From Rhizobium glycinendophyticum (GTDB lineage Bacteria; Pseudomonadota; Alphaproteobacteria; Rhizobiales; Rhizobiaceae): DNA of 64,000 nt. Below, piece after piece: positions 51,226-60,258 of the stretch. The first letter of the stretch is position 1; every line of letters begins with the position of its first letter. The stretch is taken from positions 353,977 through 417,976 of the forward strand of contig NZ_VFYP01000003.1 in assembly GCF_006443685.1 (NCBI RefSeq), read 5' to 3'. The notes beneath the pieces were generated by a model. That model saw only the letters and a program-made list of their open reading frames with translations. It was not told the DNA's origin and did no database searches. The position numbers and the translations under genes are program-made.

Positions 51226-52361
51226 CAGGCAGTTCCCTTTTCTATTGGTTCAAACATTTGCCCATGGCGCGGTGACAGGACGCCGAACACCGCAAGCGCG
51301 GCCGCACCGCGCAATGCCGAATGATGGCAGTCGCTCGCCATCACGACACGAGGAAGCGCCCGGTTCGCACGGGCCGAAACCGAGTTGTCCAGGCTCTCGC
51401 TGAGCGTTGCGAGCTGATCGAGGAAAGCGTGGGGCGCGAGGCCGCCGAGCACGATCGTCTCCGGATCGAAAAGATTCTCAATGATCCGCACCGCACTGCG
51501 GAAGAAGGGAGCAACCTCCGCTACCCATTCCTCTGCCGGCAGACCGCGGCGCTCGAAGGCATCGAGGGATAGGTAACGCTCAAGGCAGCCGCGATTCCCG
51601 CAGGGGCATGGTTCGCCATCGGGAACGGCTGGAATGTGCCCGATTTCGCCGGCATTGCCCCAGGCCCCGCCGACCACAGCGCCGTCATGCATCATGGCAC
51701 CACCAAGACCGACGCTGAAGAACAGGTAGTAATAGTTCGAGACCTGCTGGCCGAGCCCATAAAGCTGCTCGCCAAGCGCGGCCGCTGCCATGTCGTTCTC
51801 GATAAAAGCCGGCAGACCGGTGGCATCGGCGAGGTTTTGCCGGATGTCGACATCTTTCCAGCCGGCCATGGTGGTTGAGCCGACGAAGCTCATGGATTCG
51901 ACATCGAATGGACCGGGCATCGCCAGCCCCGCCCCGAGCAGCCGTCCGCAACGGGGGCTCGCCTTGAGCTGCAAAGCCATTTCGCCAATGATCGCGAAGG
52001 CCTCGTCCGGCGGGACGTTCACCACATCGTGCCGCACATTCTCCACCACGTCACCCCTGAGATTGACGAGCGCCGCCTCGATCCCGAGCGGCGTTACGTG
52101 GATACCGAGCGCATGGCCACCTTCCGGATTGATGGTGAGGGTCGACGGGGGAATACCCCTCCCCTCGGGGGCCTTCTGCACCGAGAGAACCAGCCCCTCG
52201 TCTTCGAGCTCCCGCACGATCGTCGACACGGTCTGGACAGTGAGGCCGACGCTGCGTGCGATGTCGCCACGGGTGACAGGGCCACGCAACCGGATCGCTT
52301 CAAGCACGATCCGCCGGTTATACGGCCGTCCTGTCTCCTGATTGGTACCCCGCAACGCCAT
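51225..52361 (-). CDS. ROK-family transcriptional regulator
   Basis: A 378-residue regulator with an N-terminal winged HTH (GPVTRGDIARSVGLTVQTVS) and a ROK (sugar kinase-like) domain. The ROK domain has the zinc-binding motif in CPCGNRGCLERYLS. It lacks a clear reason to be a kinase and sits at the head of the ABC-SDR operon, so it is read as a sugar-responsive repressor. ATG 52361 (MALRGTNQETGRPYN) is preferred over the TTG at 52412. Confidence 0.9.
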   Translation of the reverse strand: MALRGTNQETGRPYNRRIVLEAIRLRGPVTRGDIARSVGLTVQTVSTIVRELEDEGLVLSVQKAPEGRGIPPSTLTINPEGGHALGIHVTPLGIEAALVNLRGDVVENVRHDVVNVPPDEAFAIIGEMALQLKASPRCGRLLGAGLAMPGPFDVESMSFVGSTTMAGWKDVDIRQNLADATGLPAFIENDMAAAALGEQLYGLGQQVSNYYYLFFSVGLGGAMMHDGAVVGGAWGNAGEIGHIPAVPDGEPCPCGNRGCLERYLSLDAFERRGLPAEEWVAEVAPFFRSAVRIIENLFDPETIVLGGLAPHAFLDQLATLSESLDNSVSARANRALPRVVMASDCHHSALRGAAALAVFGVLSPRHGQMFEPIEKGTA

Positions 52362-52400
52362 GGCTGCCCCTCTTGTTTTCAGGAGAGTGACAGCGGGATT

Positions 52401-52416
52401 TGATTTAGTCAAATCA
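52401..52416. promoter_or_regulatory. Palindrome TGATTT-AGTC-AAATCA upstream of the ROK regulator
   Basis: Perfect six-base arms, 40 bases before the ROK gene start. Position and symmetry suggest an autoregulatory operator for the ROK protein. Confidence 0.5.
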
Positions 52417-52506
52417 TTTTCAAAAAAGACTTCGAACGCTGAATAATGTTGCTGAACGGATCAGGAGAGGATGAATGAGGGCTCGTTAACTTGACCCAAA
52501 GCCGGC

Positions 52507-52788
52507 TCAGACAGGAAGTTCTTCAGTCTGCATGCCGACGGAGCGTCTGATTGAGACATAAAAACGCGCGTCGATGCGGCCCTCGCGCACAAGTGTAAAA
52601 GCAAGCCGGCGATGACTGTCCTTCGCCACCTGGCACGACGCACGGGCCGCAAGATCGGCGGCTTTGATGGCCAAAGGCACCTCGGTCTGCGAGGTAGAAG
52701 GTGCCGCGCAATATGCTTGCGCGATCCCGAAGGAGGTGAGGAGGCGCTCGCTCCGGCGTGCTACGCAAGTTTTACGCAGCAGAGACAT
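52507..52788 (-). CDS. Possible small hypothetical protein in the 52,417-52,876 gap
   Basis: A 93-codon frame (MSLLRKTCVARRSERLLTSF onward) is the only sizeable coding candidate in the roughly 500 bases between the ROK regulator and the next dehydrogenase. The middle (PLAIKAADLAARASCQVAKD) reads like protein, but I recognise no family and the ribosome site (GGGGC) is weak. Overlapping frames on both strands are similarly open. Treat as doubtful; nothing else is seen in this gap. Confidence 0.3.
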   Translation of the reverse strand: MSLLRKTCVARRSERLLTSFGIAQAYCAAPSTSQTEVPLAIKAADLAARASCQVAKDSHRRLAFTLVREGRIDARFYVSIRRSVGMQTEELPV

Positions 52789-52876
52789 GCCGCACGCCCC
52801 TTCGCAGCAACATCTCAGCCTCCCGCTGGTCTCAGCGAAGGTTCCTGATGCTCTCCTTTTGGAGGCAATGTCTGCT

Positions 52877-53662
52877 TCATGACATAATCAATCCGCCGTC
52901 GACATTGATTGTCTGACCCGTGATATATGCCGCATCAGCCGACGCGAGGAACGCAACGAGTGCGCCGACTTCGGCGGGAGTTCCAGCGCGGCCCATCGGA
53001 ATGCCCTCAACCCATTCGGCCATCAGTTCACCCGGACCATAGTCGCCCAGCATCTTGCCCCAAACGCGGTCGTTATAGTCCCACATTTCGGTGTGGATGA
53101 TGCCCGGGCAGATCGCGTTGACGGTGATGCCTTCCCTGGCCATTTCCTTGGCGAGGCTCTGGGTCAGGCCGACAACGCCGAACTTAGAAGCCGCATAATG
53201 GGGGGTGTAAATGAAGCCCTGCCGCGCCTGGCCGGACGCCGTGTTGATCAGTCGTCCTTTCGTGCCACTCGCCCGGAACCGCGCGATAGCCTCCTGGCAG
53301 CACAGGAAGACGCCCTTCGTGTTGACGTCGAGATTCAGATCCCACTCGCGCTCGCTCAGATCCTCGACTTTGGCAATAGTGATAACGCCGGCATTCTGGA
53401 CGGAGACGCTGAGCGGACCGAGCCGCGCTTCCGCCTCCCCGTAAGCCTCGCGGACGGCAGAGGCGTTCGTGACGTCGAGCTGCAGCCCGAGCACCTGCGC
53501 ACCCGTATCCTCGGAAAGTCGCAAAGCTACATCGCCAGTGTCGGCTTCGATGGCCGCAATCGCAACCTTCGCCCCCTCTTCGGCAAAGCGGCGGGCAATG
53601 CCCAGTCCAATGCCCTTGTTGCCGCCGGTCACGAAGACGGTCTGTCCGGAAAAACGCTGCAT
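52877..53662 (-). CDS. Short-chain dehydrogenase/reductase (polyol/sugar type)
   Basis: A 261-residue classical SDR. Cofactor motif TVFVTGGNKGIGLGIARRFA, NAG motif VQNAGVITI, catalytic Tyr/Lys in HYAASKFGVVG, and the end ITGQTINVDGGLIMS. It is the last gene of the minus-strand transketolase-kinase-SorC operon, 53 bases after the regulator gene. It probably interconverts a polyol and a ketose feeding the kinase; the substrate is not identifiable. Confidence 0.9.
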   Translation of the reverse strand: MQRFSGQTVFVTGGNKGIGLGIARRFAEEGAKVAIAAIEADTGDVALRLSEDTGAQVLGLQLDVTNASAVREAYGEAEARLGPLSVSVQNAGVITIAKVEDLSEREWDLNLDVNTKGVFLCCQEAIARFRASGTKGRLINTASGQARQGFIYTPHYAASKFGVVGLTQSLAKEMAREGITVNAICPGIIHTEMWDYNDRVWGKMLGDYGPGELMAEWVEGIPMGRAGTPAEVGALVAFLASADAAYITGQTINVDGGLIMS

Positions 53663-53715
53663 GGTCTCACTCCTCCTTGATGCAGCCGATCCGACACTCC
53701 GTCCCGAAACAGAGA

Positions 53716-54666
53716 TCAGGCGATCAGACGGGCCGCTGTGAACTTGTCTGTTACGAGCACATCGATGATGCCCATCCTCAGGGCACCGGCGATCGCCTCG
53801 GTCTTCGATTCTCCGCCGGCCAGCGCCATCACGCGGTCGGCCTTGCGCAGATCCTCGAGTGAGATGCCGATGACGCGCTCGTTGAGCGGGGTTTCTACCG
53901 GTTTGCCGTCTCGGTCGTAGAAGCGGAACGAGATTTCACCGACGGCCCCTGCATCATGCAGCATCGCCATTTCCTGGCGCGAAAAGACGTTGCCGGACCG
54001 CGCCAGGAGCTCGGACGGCTCGACGGCGCCGATACCGATGATAGCAAGCGTCAGGCGGCCAAAGAGATCCATGGTGCCTCGCACCACCGGGTCGGCGAGC
54101 ATCACGAGCTTTGCTTCGCGCGAGGACGTGATCCCCTGGACAAGCAGTAGGCGCGGCTCGCCGCCGGTCAGCTTTGCCAGTCGCGCGGTCAGCTGGGTGG
54201 CATGCGTCTGCACCGAAGCCTCGCCCATGCCGCCCAGAATCTGCACGATGTATTTGGCGCGGCCGCTCTTCAGCGGATGAATGTTGTCGACCATGCGCAG
54301 AAGCGTCTGGCTCCAGCTGGAGACGCCGATGATCTCGTCCTGCTGGAGGGTGACCTCGACGAAATGGGCCGCCGCCTCGCCGATGCGCGCCATGATCGCA
54401 CCGTCGCGATCTTCCGAACAGTCGATCACGATCGCCTCAGTCAGACCGTAACGTTCACGAAGTGCGGTCTCAAGATCGGCGAAGGTCCCAGGCGGCGGGA
54501 TGATCGTCGTGCGCACGATCCCCTCCATCTCGGCGCGCTTCAACATCCGGGAAACGGTCGCCTGAGACATATGCATGATCTCGGCGATCTCTGCCTGTCG
54601 CTTGCCCTCCGCGTGGTACATCTGCGCGACGCGGGCGATAAGTCGAAGCTCGTTGAGGCGTCCCAT
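53716..54666 (-). CDS. SorC/DeoR-type sugar-binding transcriptional regulator
   Basis: A 316-residue regulator of the SorC family. The N-terminal HTH is RQAEIAEIMHMSQATVSRML, and the C-terminal sugar-phosphate-binding domain ends GIIDVLVTDKFTAARLIA. Family members sense a phosphorylated sugar, which fits the adjacent kinase gene. A perfect palindrome lies just before its start. It sits between the kinase and the SDR gene of the same operon. Confidence 0.92.
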   Translation of the reverse strand: MGRLNELRLIARVAQMYHAEGKRQAEIAEIMHMSQATVSRMLKRAEMEGIVRTTIIPPPGTFADLETALRERYGLTEAIVIDCSEDRDGAIMARIGEAAAHFVEVTLQQDEIIGVSSWSQTLLRMVDNIHPLKSGRAKYIVQILGGMGEASVQTHATQLTARLAKLTGGEPRLLLVQGITSSREAKLVMLADPVVRGTMDLFGRLTLAIIGIGAVEPSELLARSGNVFSRQEMAMLHDAGAVGEISFRFYDRDGKPVETPLNERVIGISLEDLRKADRVMALAGGESKTEAIAGALRMGIIDVLVTDKFTAARLIA

Positions 54667-54678
54667 GGTCCCTCCGGT

Positions 54679-54696
54679 GGTGAATTTTTATTCACC
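54679..54696. promoter_or_regulatory. Palindrome GGTGAAT-TTTT-ATTCACC upstream of the SorC gene
   Basis: Perfect seven-base arms around TTTT, overlapping the kinase stop and 13 bases before the SorC start. Similar GTGAATAAA elements occur in the divergent promoter at 58017. Likely SorC-family operator. Confidence 0.6.
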
Positions 54697-56157
54697 CATA
54701 GATGAAGTCACGGGAACGGTCGAGCGGAAGATTGCGTCCTGCCATGTGGCGAGACGGGTCGCGGTGTCAGAGGAGCCGGGTTTGAGAACGGCGGTCTTAC
54801 GCGGCAGGGCCCGAATGGCCTCCAGATCCGGCCACAAACCAAGCGTCAGGCCGGCGAGATAGGCGGCACCGAGCGCTGAGGCTTCCGCCGCGTCGCACTG
54901 GATGACCGGATGGGCGAGCATGTCGGCCACGCACTGCATGAGGAACGCGTTCTTGCTCGGGCCCCCATCAACGAACAGTCGCCCAAGCGGCGTCGGCGAC
55001 TGGGAGGCCATGGCCCTGAACACGTCATGAACTTGGAAGGCAATCGAATCCGTGACGGCCCGGGCCATCTGCGCCCGCGTCGTGTTGAAGGTGATACCGG
55101 AGAAAAGCGCGCGCGCATCCGCCTGCCAATGAGGGGCGCCGAGGCCGACGAAAGCCGGTACAAAGCCGGGCACTTGTGGCTCGGCTGTCTCGGCGAGATC
55201 GATCAGAGCCTGAACATCGGGCAGACCGAGGATGTTGGCCATCCAGGGCAGAGAGGCGGCGGAAACGAGGATATTGCCCTCGAAGGCATAGGTTGGCTTG
55301 CCGGCAAGCGACCAGGCAATCGTCGTGGTAATGCCGTTTTGCGGCGCGATGAAGTACGGAAGCGTCGTCATGATTGACGATCCAGTCCCAAATGTCACCT
55401 TGCCGTCACCGGGGGCGAAGGCACCATGACCGAAAAGAGCCGCATGGCTGTCGCCAATCGCGGCGGCAATCGGGACCCCGTCTGCAAGGCCCGGAACACC
55501 GAGCGTTTCGCCAAAATGCGAGGCGCTGTCGCGGACCTCCGGCAGAAAGGCCTTCGATACGCCGAAAAGATCGCAGAGTTCGTCGCTCCAGACCTTCCCA
55601 TTCAGGTCGAGAAGCTGGCTCCTTGCGGCGTTTGAGGCGTCGCAGGCATGCACCTTGCCACCAGTGAAGCAATGAATGAGCCACGAATCAATTGTGCCCA
55701 GCCTGAGCGGACGGCCGGACGGCGCACGATCGAGCAGCCATTTCATCTTGGGGCCGGGGAACATCGGATCGATGGGCAGGCCCGTCAAGGCTTCGACGCG
55801 GCCGGAGTGACCGGCGGCATTGAGTTCGGCACAGACCGGTGCGCTGCGGCGGCATTGCCAGCTGACGACGGGGCCGAGCGGCTCTCCGGTTTCACCATCC
55901 CAGATCGTGACGGATTCGCGCTGATCGGAAATGGCGATCCCGGCGATGGCCACCTTCGGTGCGGCAGCAAGACACGAGCCTATGGCCTCCAGCACGGACT
56001 GCCAGACCCGCTTGGGATCCTGCTCCACCCAGCCCGGCTTCGGATGCGAAATGCCGACGGGCGACGAACTGCGGGCGAGTATCTCGCCATCGGCCGAAAC
56101 AAGCACGGCCTTCGAATTCGTGGTTCCCTGGTCAATGGCGAGAATGGCGGTGATCAT
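54688..56157 (-). CDS. FGGY-family carbohydrate kinase
   Basis: A 489-residue sugar kinase. The N-terminal phosphate motif is AILAIDQGTTNSKAVLVSAD. A central GDSHAALFGHGAFAPGDGKV stretch is followed by FGTGSS, and the ATP-binding motif is VDGGPSKNAFLMQCVA. The start is ATG 56157, with an upstream extension rejected. It phosphorylates a ketose or polyol; xylulokinase-, glycerol- or apulose-kinase-like activities are all possible within FGGY. It follows the two transketolase genes, which suggests the phosphorylated product is a ketose phosphate. Confidence 0.91.
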   Translation of the reverse strand: MITAILAIDQGTTNSKAVLVSADGEILARSSSPVGISHPKPGWVEQDPKRVWQSVLEAIGSCLAAAPKVAIAGIAISDQRESVTIWDGETGEPLGPVVSWQCRRSAPVCAELNAAGHSGRVEALTGLPIDPMFPGPKMKWLLDRAPSGRPLRLGTIDSWLIHCFTGGKVHACDASNAARSQLLDLNGKVWSDELCDLFGVSKAFLPEVRDSASHFGETLGVPGLADGVPIAAAIGDSHAALFGHGAFAPGDGKVTFGTGSSIMTTLPYFIAPQNGITTTIAWSLAGKPTYAFEGNILVSAASLPWMANILGLPDVQALIDLAETAEPQVPGFVPAFVGLGAPHWQADARALFSGITFNTTRAQMARAVTDSIAFQVHDVFRAMASQSPTPLGRLFVDGGPSKNAFLMQCVADMLAHPVIQCDAAEASALGAAYLAGLTLGLWPDLEAIRALPRKTAVLKPGSSDTATRLATWQDAIFRSTVPVTSSMGE

Positions 56158-56226
56158 GTCGGCTCCGGATACTGGAAAATGCCGCCGAGACGTCAACGGC
56201 GGCATCCAAATTGAGGTCTGCAGCCG

Positions 56227-57195
56227 TCAGCCGCGGCCGCTCTTGCGCGCCAGAAGTTCCTCAGCCGCATTGGCCATGGCTTCCGGCGCCATGCCGAACT
56301 CGTCGAGCAGGAACTCGGCGGAGCCGGTCGGGGCGAAGATGCCGGGCACGCCGAGGATCTTCATCGGCACGGGCGCTTCTGCGACGACGACTTCCGCCAC
56401 GGCGGAGCCCAGACCACCATAGACCGAATGTTCTTCCGCCGTCAGGATGGCGCCGGTCTCGCGTGCAGCCGCGACGATGCTGTCCACATCGATCGGGCGG
56501 ACAGTCGCCATATTCAGGACACGGGCTTCAATGCCGCGGGCGGACAGGATGGCAGCGGCCTTCATGGCGCGATGGGTCAAGGTGCCGTTGGCAATGAGGG
56601 TTACGGCATCGCCATCGCGCAACAGGTTTGCCTTGCCGGGCTCGAAAACATGGCCGGCCGGCAGGAGGTCCGGTACGCCGACGCGCGACAGGCGCAGGAA
56701 GACAGGTCCCTCATAACGTGCCGCCCATTCAACCGCCGCTGCGGTTTCGATCGAGTCGCACGGTGCAATGACAGGGAGGTTCGGCAGCACCCGCATCCAG
56801 GCAAAATCCTCGATGGAGTGATGGGTCGGGCCAAGCTCGCCATAGGCCATGCCCGAGGAGATGCCGACGAGCTTCACGTTCGCGTTCGAATAGGCGATGT
56901 CGGCCTTGACCTGTTCGAGCGAACGCCCTGTCAGGAAGCAGGAGGCGCCACAGACGAAGGGAAGCAGGCCGCCATTCGCGAGGCCGGCACCGACGCCGAC
57001 CATGTTCTGCTCGGCAATGCCCACATTTACCAGGCGGTCCGGCCATTTAGACTTGAAGCCACCGAGCTTGGAGGAACCGACGGAGTCATTGCAGACGGCG
57101 ACAACCCTGGAGTCCTCGGCGCCGAGACGCTCAAGCACGGCGACGAAGGCGTCGCGGCAGTCATGCAGCTTTTCGGTCATGGTCACGGCATTCAT
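56227..57195 (-). CDS. Transketolase C-terminal half (pyrimidine-binding and C-terminal domains)
   Basis: A 322-residue protein with the pyrimidine-binding and C-terminal domains of transketolase. The conserved catalytic glutamate is in VNVGIAEQNMVGVGAGLANG. It pairs with the N-terminal half encoded just upstream to form an active split enzyme. The ATG at 57195 overlaps the stop of the upstream half by one base (TGATG), and an in-frame GTG lies one codon earlier. It would transfer two-carbon units from the ketose phosphate made by the kinase; the sugar is unknown. Confidence 0.91.
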   Translation of the reverse strand: MNAVTMTEKLHDCRDAFVAVLERLGAEDSRVVAVCNDSVGSSKLGGFKSKWPDRLVNVGIAEQNMVGVGAGLANGGLLPFVCGASCFLTGRSLEQVKADIAYSNANVKLVGISSGMAYGELGPTHHSIEDFAWMRVLPNLPVIAPCDSIETAAAVEWAARYEGPVFLRLSRVGVPDLLPAGHVFEPGKANLLRDGDAVTLIANGTLTHRAMKAAAILSARGIEARVLNMATVRPIDVDSIVAAARETGAILTAEEHSVYGGLGSAVAEVVVAEAPVPMKILGVPGIFAPTGSAEFLLDEFGMAPEAMANAAEELLARKSGRG

Positions 57196-58004
57196 CACAG
57201 CACCTCCGAGAGTTCGGCCAGGGCAATCTTGTATTGTTCAGCATTTGGCACCTTGTGATGCCAATCCACCTTGTCCTGCATGAAGGAAATGCCATGGCCC
57301 TTGTTGGTGTGGGCGACGATGCAATGCGGACGTTCGGAGCGATGCTGCAGCGCCGGGACGATTTCGGCCATGGCGTTGCCGTTGATCTCCGAGACATCCC
57401 AACCGAAAGCCTTAAGCTTGGAGCCGAAAGGCGCCAGGTTGTTCGTATCGCTGAGCGCCGCCCCCTGCTGGAACCGGTTGTGATCGATGATCAGGGTCAG
57501 GTTGTTGAGACCAAACTGGGCGGCAGATGAAATCGCTTCCCAGTTGGAGCCTTCCTGCATCTCGCCGTCTCCGGTCAGCACATAGGTGTGATAACCGGCA
57601 CCGGTCAGCTTCGCAGCCTTCGCCATGCCGACGGCCACGGGCAGACCATGGCCGAGCGGCCCTGTGTTGGTCTCGACGCCGGGAACCTTGTTGCAGTTCG
57701 GGTGCCCGTTGAGGCGAGAATGCGGCTTCAGGAAGGTCGATATCTCCTCTTCCGGAAAGAAGCCACGTTTCGCCAGCGTCACATAAAAAGCCAGGGCCAC
57801 ATGGCCCTTCGACAGCACGAAACGGTCGCGGGCGGGATGCTTCGGCTGGTCGGGCCAGATCCTCAAAACCTGAAAATACAGCGCCGTCAGGATGTCGATC
57901 GCCGACATTTCGCCACCGATGTGGCCAGCGCCCGCTTCGTAAACCGCCTGTACATCGCGAAGGCGTATCTGCCTTGCAATGCGGTCGAGATCATTCGGCT
58001 GCAT
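57195..58004 (-). CDS. Transketolase N-terminal half (thiamine-diphosphate-binding domain)
   Basis: A 269-residue TPP-binding domain protein. It has GHIGGEMSAIDILTALYF, LSKGHVALAFY and the TPP motif in VLTGDGEMQEGSNWEAISSA followed by LIIDHNRFQQ. The start is ATG 58004 (MQPNDLDRIARQIRLRDVQ). It heads the operon tkt-N, tkt-C, kinase, SorC, SDR and is divergent from the ABC permease at 58207. Split transketolases of this kind are usual in dedicated sugar pathways. Confidence 0.92.
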   Translation of the reverse strand: MQPNDLDRIARQIRLRDVQAVYEAGAGHIGGEMSAIDILTALYFQVLRIWPDQPKHPARDRFVLSKGHVALAFYVTLAKRGFFPEEEISTFLKPHSRLNGHPNCNKVPGVETNTGPLGHGLPVAVGMAKAAKLTGAGYHTYVLTGDGEMQEGSNWEAISSAAQFGLNNLTLIIDHNRFQQGAALSDTNNLAPFGSKLKAFGWDVSEINGNAMAEIVPALQHRSERPHCIVAHTNKGHGISFMQDKVDWHHKVPNAEQYKIALAELSEVL

Positions 58005-58016
58005 GGAAACCTCATT

Positions 58017-58169
58017 GTGAATAAATATACCGCGTATCATATAATTGCACCTGATGAGGGCGTGTCAAGCCGTTTGCCGCCAATTAAATCTGCACAAAGC
58101 AGTCATCTCCGTGGTTGACAGGCGCCGGAAGCCTGCGCTACGAATTTACACACAGCAATGAATATTTAT
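58017..58169. promoter_or_regulatory. Divergent promoter region with candidate SorC half-sites
   Basis: GTGAATAAATAT (58017-58028) and TGAATATTTAT (58159-58169) lie near the two ends of the 200-base gap between the transketolase operon and the ABC transporter operon. Both resemble the arm sequence of the palindrome at 54679-54696. The gap is AT-rich compared with its surroundings. Confidence 0.45.
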
Positions 58170-58206
58170 GCCGTCTTGATAAAGATGGTCAGAATGGGAG
58201 GATTGG

Positions 58207-59181
58207 ATGTCGGTTTCTGCGACAGACCAGGAGCGAAGTGCGGGAGCGAGCGCTTTGTCGACTTTGAAGGGAACGACCGGTCCATTGATCGGGCTGATCC
58301 TCCTGTGCATCTTCCTGTCATTTGCGACCGACAAGTTCATGTCGGCGCGCAATCTGCTGAACATTCTCGACCAGATCACGGTCCTTGGGATCATGGCCGT
58401 CGGCATGACGATGGTGATCCTGATCGGCGGCATCGATCTCGCCGTCGGCTCGGTGCTGGCACTCACGATGATGGTGATGGGCTATCTGGCCAATCAGGTG
58501 GGTCTGCCGCTGCCCGTTGGCATCCTGCTCGCGCTATGCGTTGCGGCCGGGACAGGAGCGATCTCCGGCCTGCTGATTACGGCGCTCGGCGTACCGGCCT
58601 TTATTGCCACGCTGGCCATGATGTCGGTGGCGCGAGGCCTTGCGAACATGATCACGGACGGCCAGCAGATCGTGGGCTTCCCCTCGTGGTTCAGCCTGCT
58701 CGCCTACACGCGCTTCGGCGGGTTCCTGACGCTCACGGTCGCGGTCATGCTGGTGGTCTTCGTGCTTGGCTGGATCTATCTGCGCTACACCTCCGGCGGC
58801 CGCACTCTCTATGCAATCGGTGGCAACCAGGAGGTCGCCCGCCTCGCCGGGATTCAGGTCAATCTGTACACGGTCGGCGTCTATGTCATGTCCGGCCTGC
58901 TCGCCGGCCTTGCCGGCGTCGTGCTCGCCATGCGGCTGGACTCGGTTCAGCCGACCGCCGGCGTCTCCTATGAGCTCGACACGATTGCGGCCGTCGTCAT
59001 CGGCGGTACGAGCCTGAGCGGTGGCAAGGGCGGCATTCTCGGAACCATCATCGGCGTCCTCATCATCGGCGTTTTGCGCAACGGGTTGAACCTTCTCGGT
59101 GTCTCGCCCTTCACGCAGGCCGTCGTCATCGGCGTCGTCATCGCACTCGCAGTCGCCGCCGAAGCCATCAAGAGGAAGTGA
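58207..59181 (+). CDS. Sugar ABC transporter permease (CUT2)
   Basis: A 324-residue CUT2 permease with about ten hydrophobic helices, including LIGGIDLAVGSVLALTMMVM and TIAAVVIGGTSLSGGKGGIL. It is the first gene of the plus-strand operon permease, binding protein, ATPase, SDR. It faces the transketolase operon and is probably co-regulated by the SorC-type protein. Confidence 0.93.
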   Translation: MSVSATDQERSAGASALSTLKGTTGPLIGLILLCIFLSFATDKFMSARNLLNILDQITVLGIMAVGMTMVILIGGIDLAVGSVLALTMMVMGYLANQVGLPLPVGILLALCVAAGTGAISGLLITALGVPAFIATLAMMSVARGLANMITDGQQIVGFPSWFSLLAYTRFGGFLTLTVAVMLVVFVLGWIYLRYTSGGRTLYAIGGNQEVARLAGIQVNLYTVGVYVMSGLLAGLAGVVLAMRLDSVQPTAGVSYELDTIAAVVIGGTSLSGGKGGILGTIIGVLIIGVLRNGLNLLGVSPFTQAVVIGVVIALAVAAEAIKRK

Positions 59182-59203
59182 CGCTTCGGTCACGCATCCA
59201 GTT

Positions 59204-59219
59204 TGGCGGGAAACCGCCA
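59204..59219 (+). other. Hairpin TGGCGG-GAAA-CCGCCA between permease and binding-protein genes
   Basis: Perfect six-base stem with a GNRA tetraloop, 22 bases after the permease stop. A second hairpin, GTGAC/GTCAC (59178-59193), covers the stop codon. No U-tract; likely message-stability or processing elements. Confidence 0.5.
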
Positions 59220-59301
59220 GTTCAACGCCGGGCAGAATGCCAGGCAAAAACTTCGGTCCTGCGATGGTAGCAGGGTCCCGAAACAACGGAGGAGATCTAC
59301 C

Positions 59302-60237
59302 ATGAAACTCAAGAGCATGATCCTGGCCGCCGCAGCACTGGCAACGACTGCCCTCATCCCGCTCGGCGCATCCGCCGCCGACGTGAAGAAGATCGGGCTT
59401 GCTGTCTCGAACCTGCAGGCCGACTACTTCAACCAGATCAAGATCGGTGTGGAATCCTATGCCAAGGAGAAGGGCATCGAGGTCATCACCGTCGACGCGA
59501 AGAACGACAGCGCAACCCAGGTGAGCCAGGTGCAGGATCTTCTGACCCAGGGCATCGACGCCTTCATCTACATCCCGGCAGGTGCTGCCGCTGCAGCCGT
59601 TCCGACGCGCCTCGCCAAGGAAGCCGGCATCCCGGTCGTCAACGTCGATCGCAACGCCGACGACGCTCCCGGCGACACCTTCATCGCTACCGACAACGCC
59701 ACTTCGGCCTATGAAGTCTGCAAGCACATTATCGGTCTCGCCGGCGGCAAGGGCAAGATGATCATGATCCACGGCCAGAAGGGCACGACACCTGAGGTTG
59801 AGCGCACCAAAGGCTGCATGAAGGCGATCGGCGAGAATTCCGGCGTCGAACTGGTTGCAGAACAGTGGAGCGAGCAGTGGTCGCAGGCCGAAGGCCTCAA
59901 CATCGGCCAGAACCTCCTGCAGGCAAACCCCGATGTTTCGCTGATCTTCGCCCAGGCTGACGGCCTGGCCCTGGGCGCAGCTCAGGCTGTGAAGGTATCG
60001 GGCGTCTCGCAGCGCGTTTACGTCGGCGGCTTCGACGGCGACACGACCGCTCTGCCAATCCTCGCAGAAGGCGGCTTCGACGCCACGGCGACCCAGCAGG
60101 TCCGCGGCATCGGTCGTCTGGCCGTGGACAGCGCGATCAAGCTAGCTGCCGGTGAAAAGCTCCCGGCCGAACAGCTGCTTCCAGGCTTCCTCACCACGCC
60201 GGAGAACGCTGCGAAGTTCGTCGCAGAGCACCCCTGA
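59302..60237 (+). CDS. Sugar ABC transporter periplasmic binding protein (RbsB-like)
   Basis: A 311-residue type I binding protein. Signal peptide MKLKSMILAAAALATTALIP with cleavage near ASAAD; mature start VKKIGLAVSNLQADYFNQIK. The VDRNADDAPGDTFIATDN and VYVGGFDGDTTALPIL stretches match the ribose-binding group. GGAGGAG lies before ATG 59302, a strong ribosome site suited to high expression. Ligand unknown. Confidence 0.93.
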   Translation: MKLKSMILAAAALATTALIPLGASAADVKKIGLAVSNLQADYFNQIKIGVESYAKEKGIEVITVDAKNDSATQVSQVQDLLTQGIDAFIYIPAGAAAAAVPTRLAKEAGIPVVNVDRNADDAPGDTFIATDNATSAYEVCKHIIGLAGGKGKMIMIHGQKGTTPEVERTKGCMKAIGENSGVELVAEQWSEQWSQAEGLNIGQNLLQANPDVSLIFAQADGLALGAAQAVKVSGVSQRVYVGGFDGDTTALPILAEGGFDATATQQVRGIGRLAVDSAIKLAAGEKLPAEQLLPGFLTTPENAAKFVAEHP

Positions 60238-60258
60238 TCCCATCCGGAAGACAGCGCC

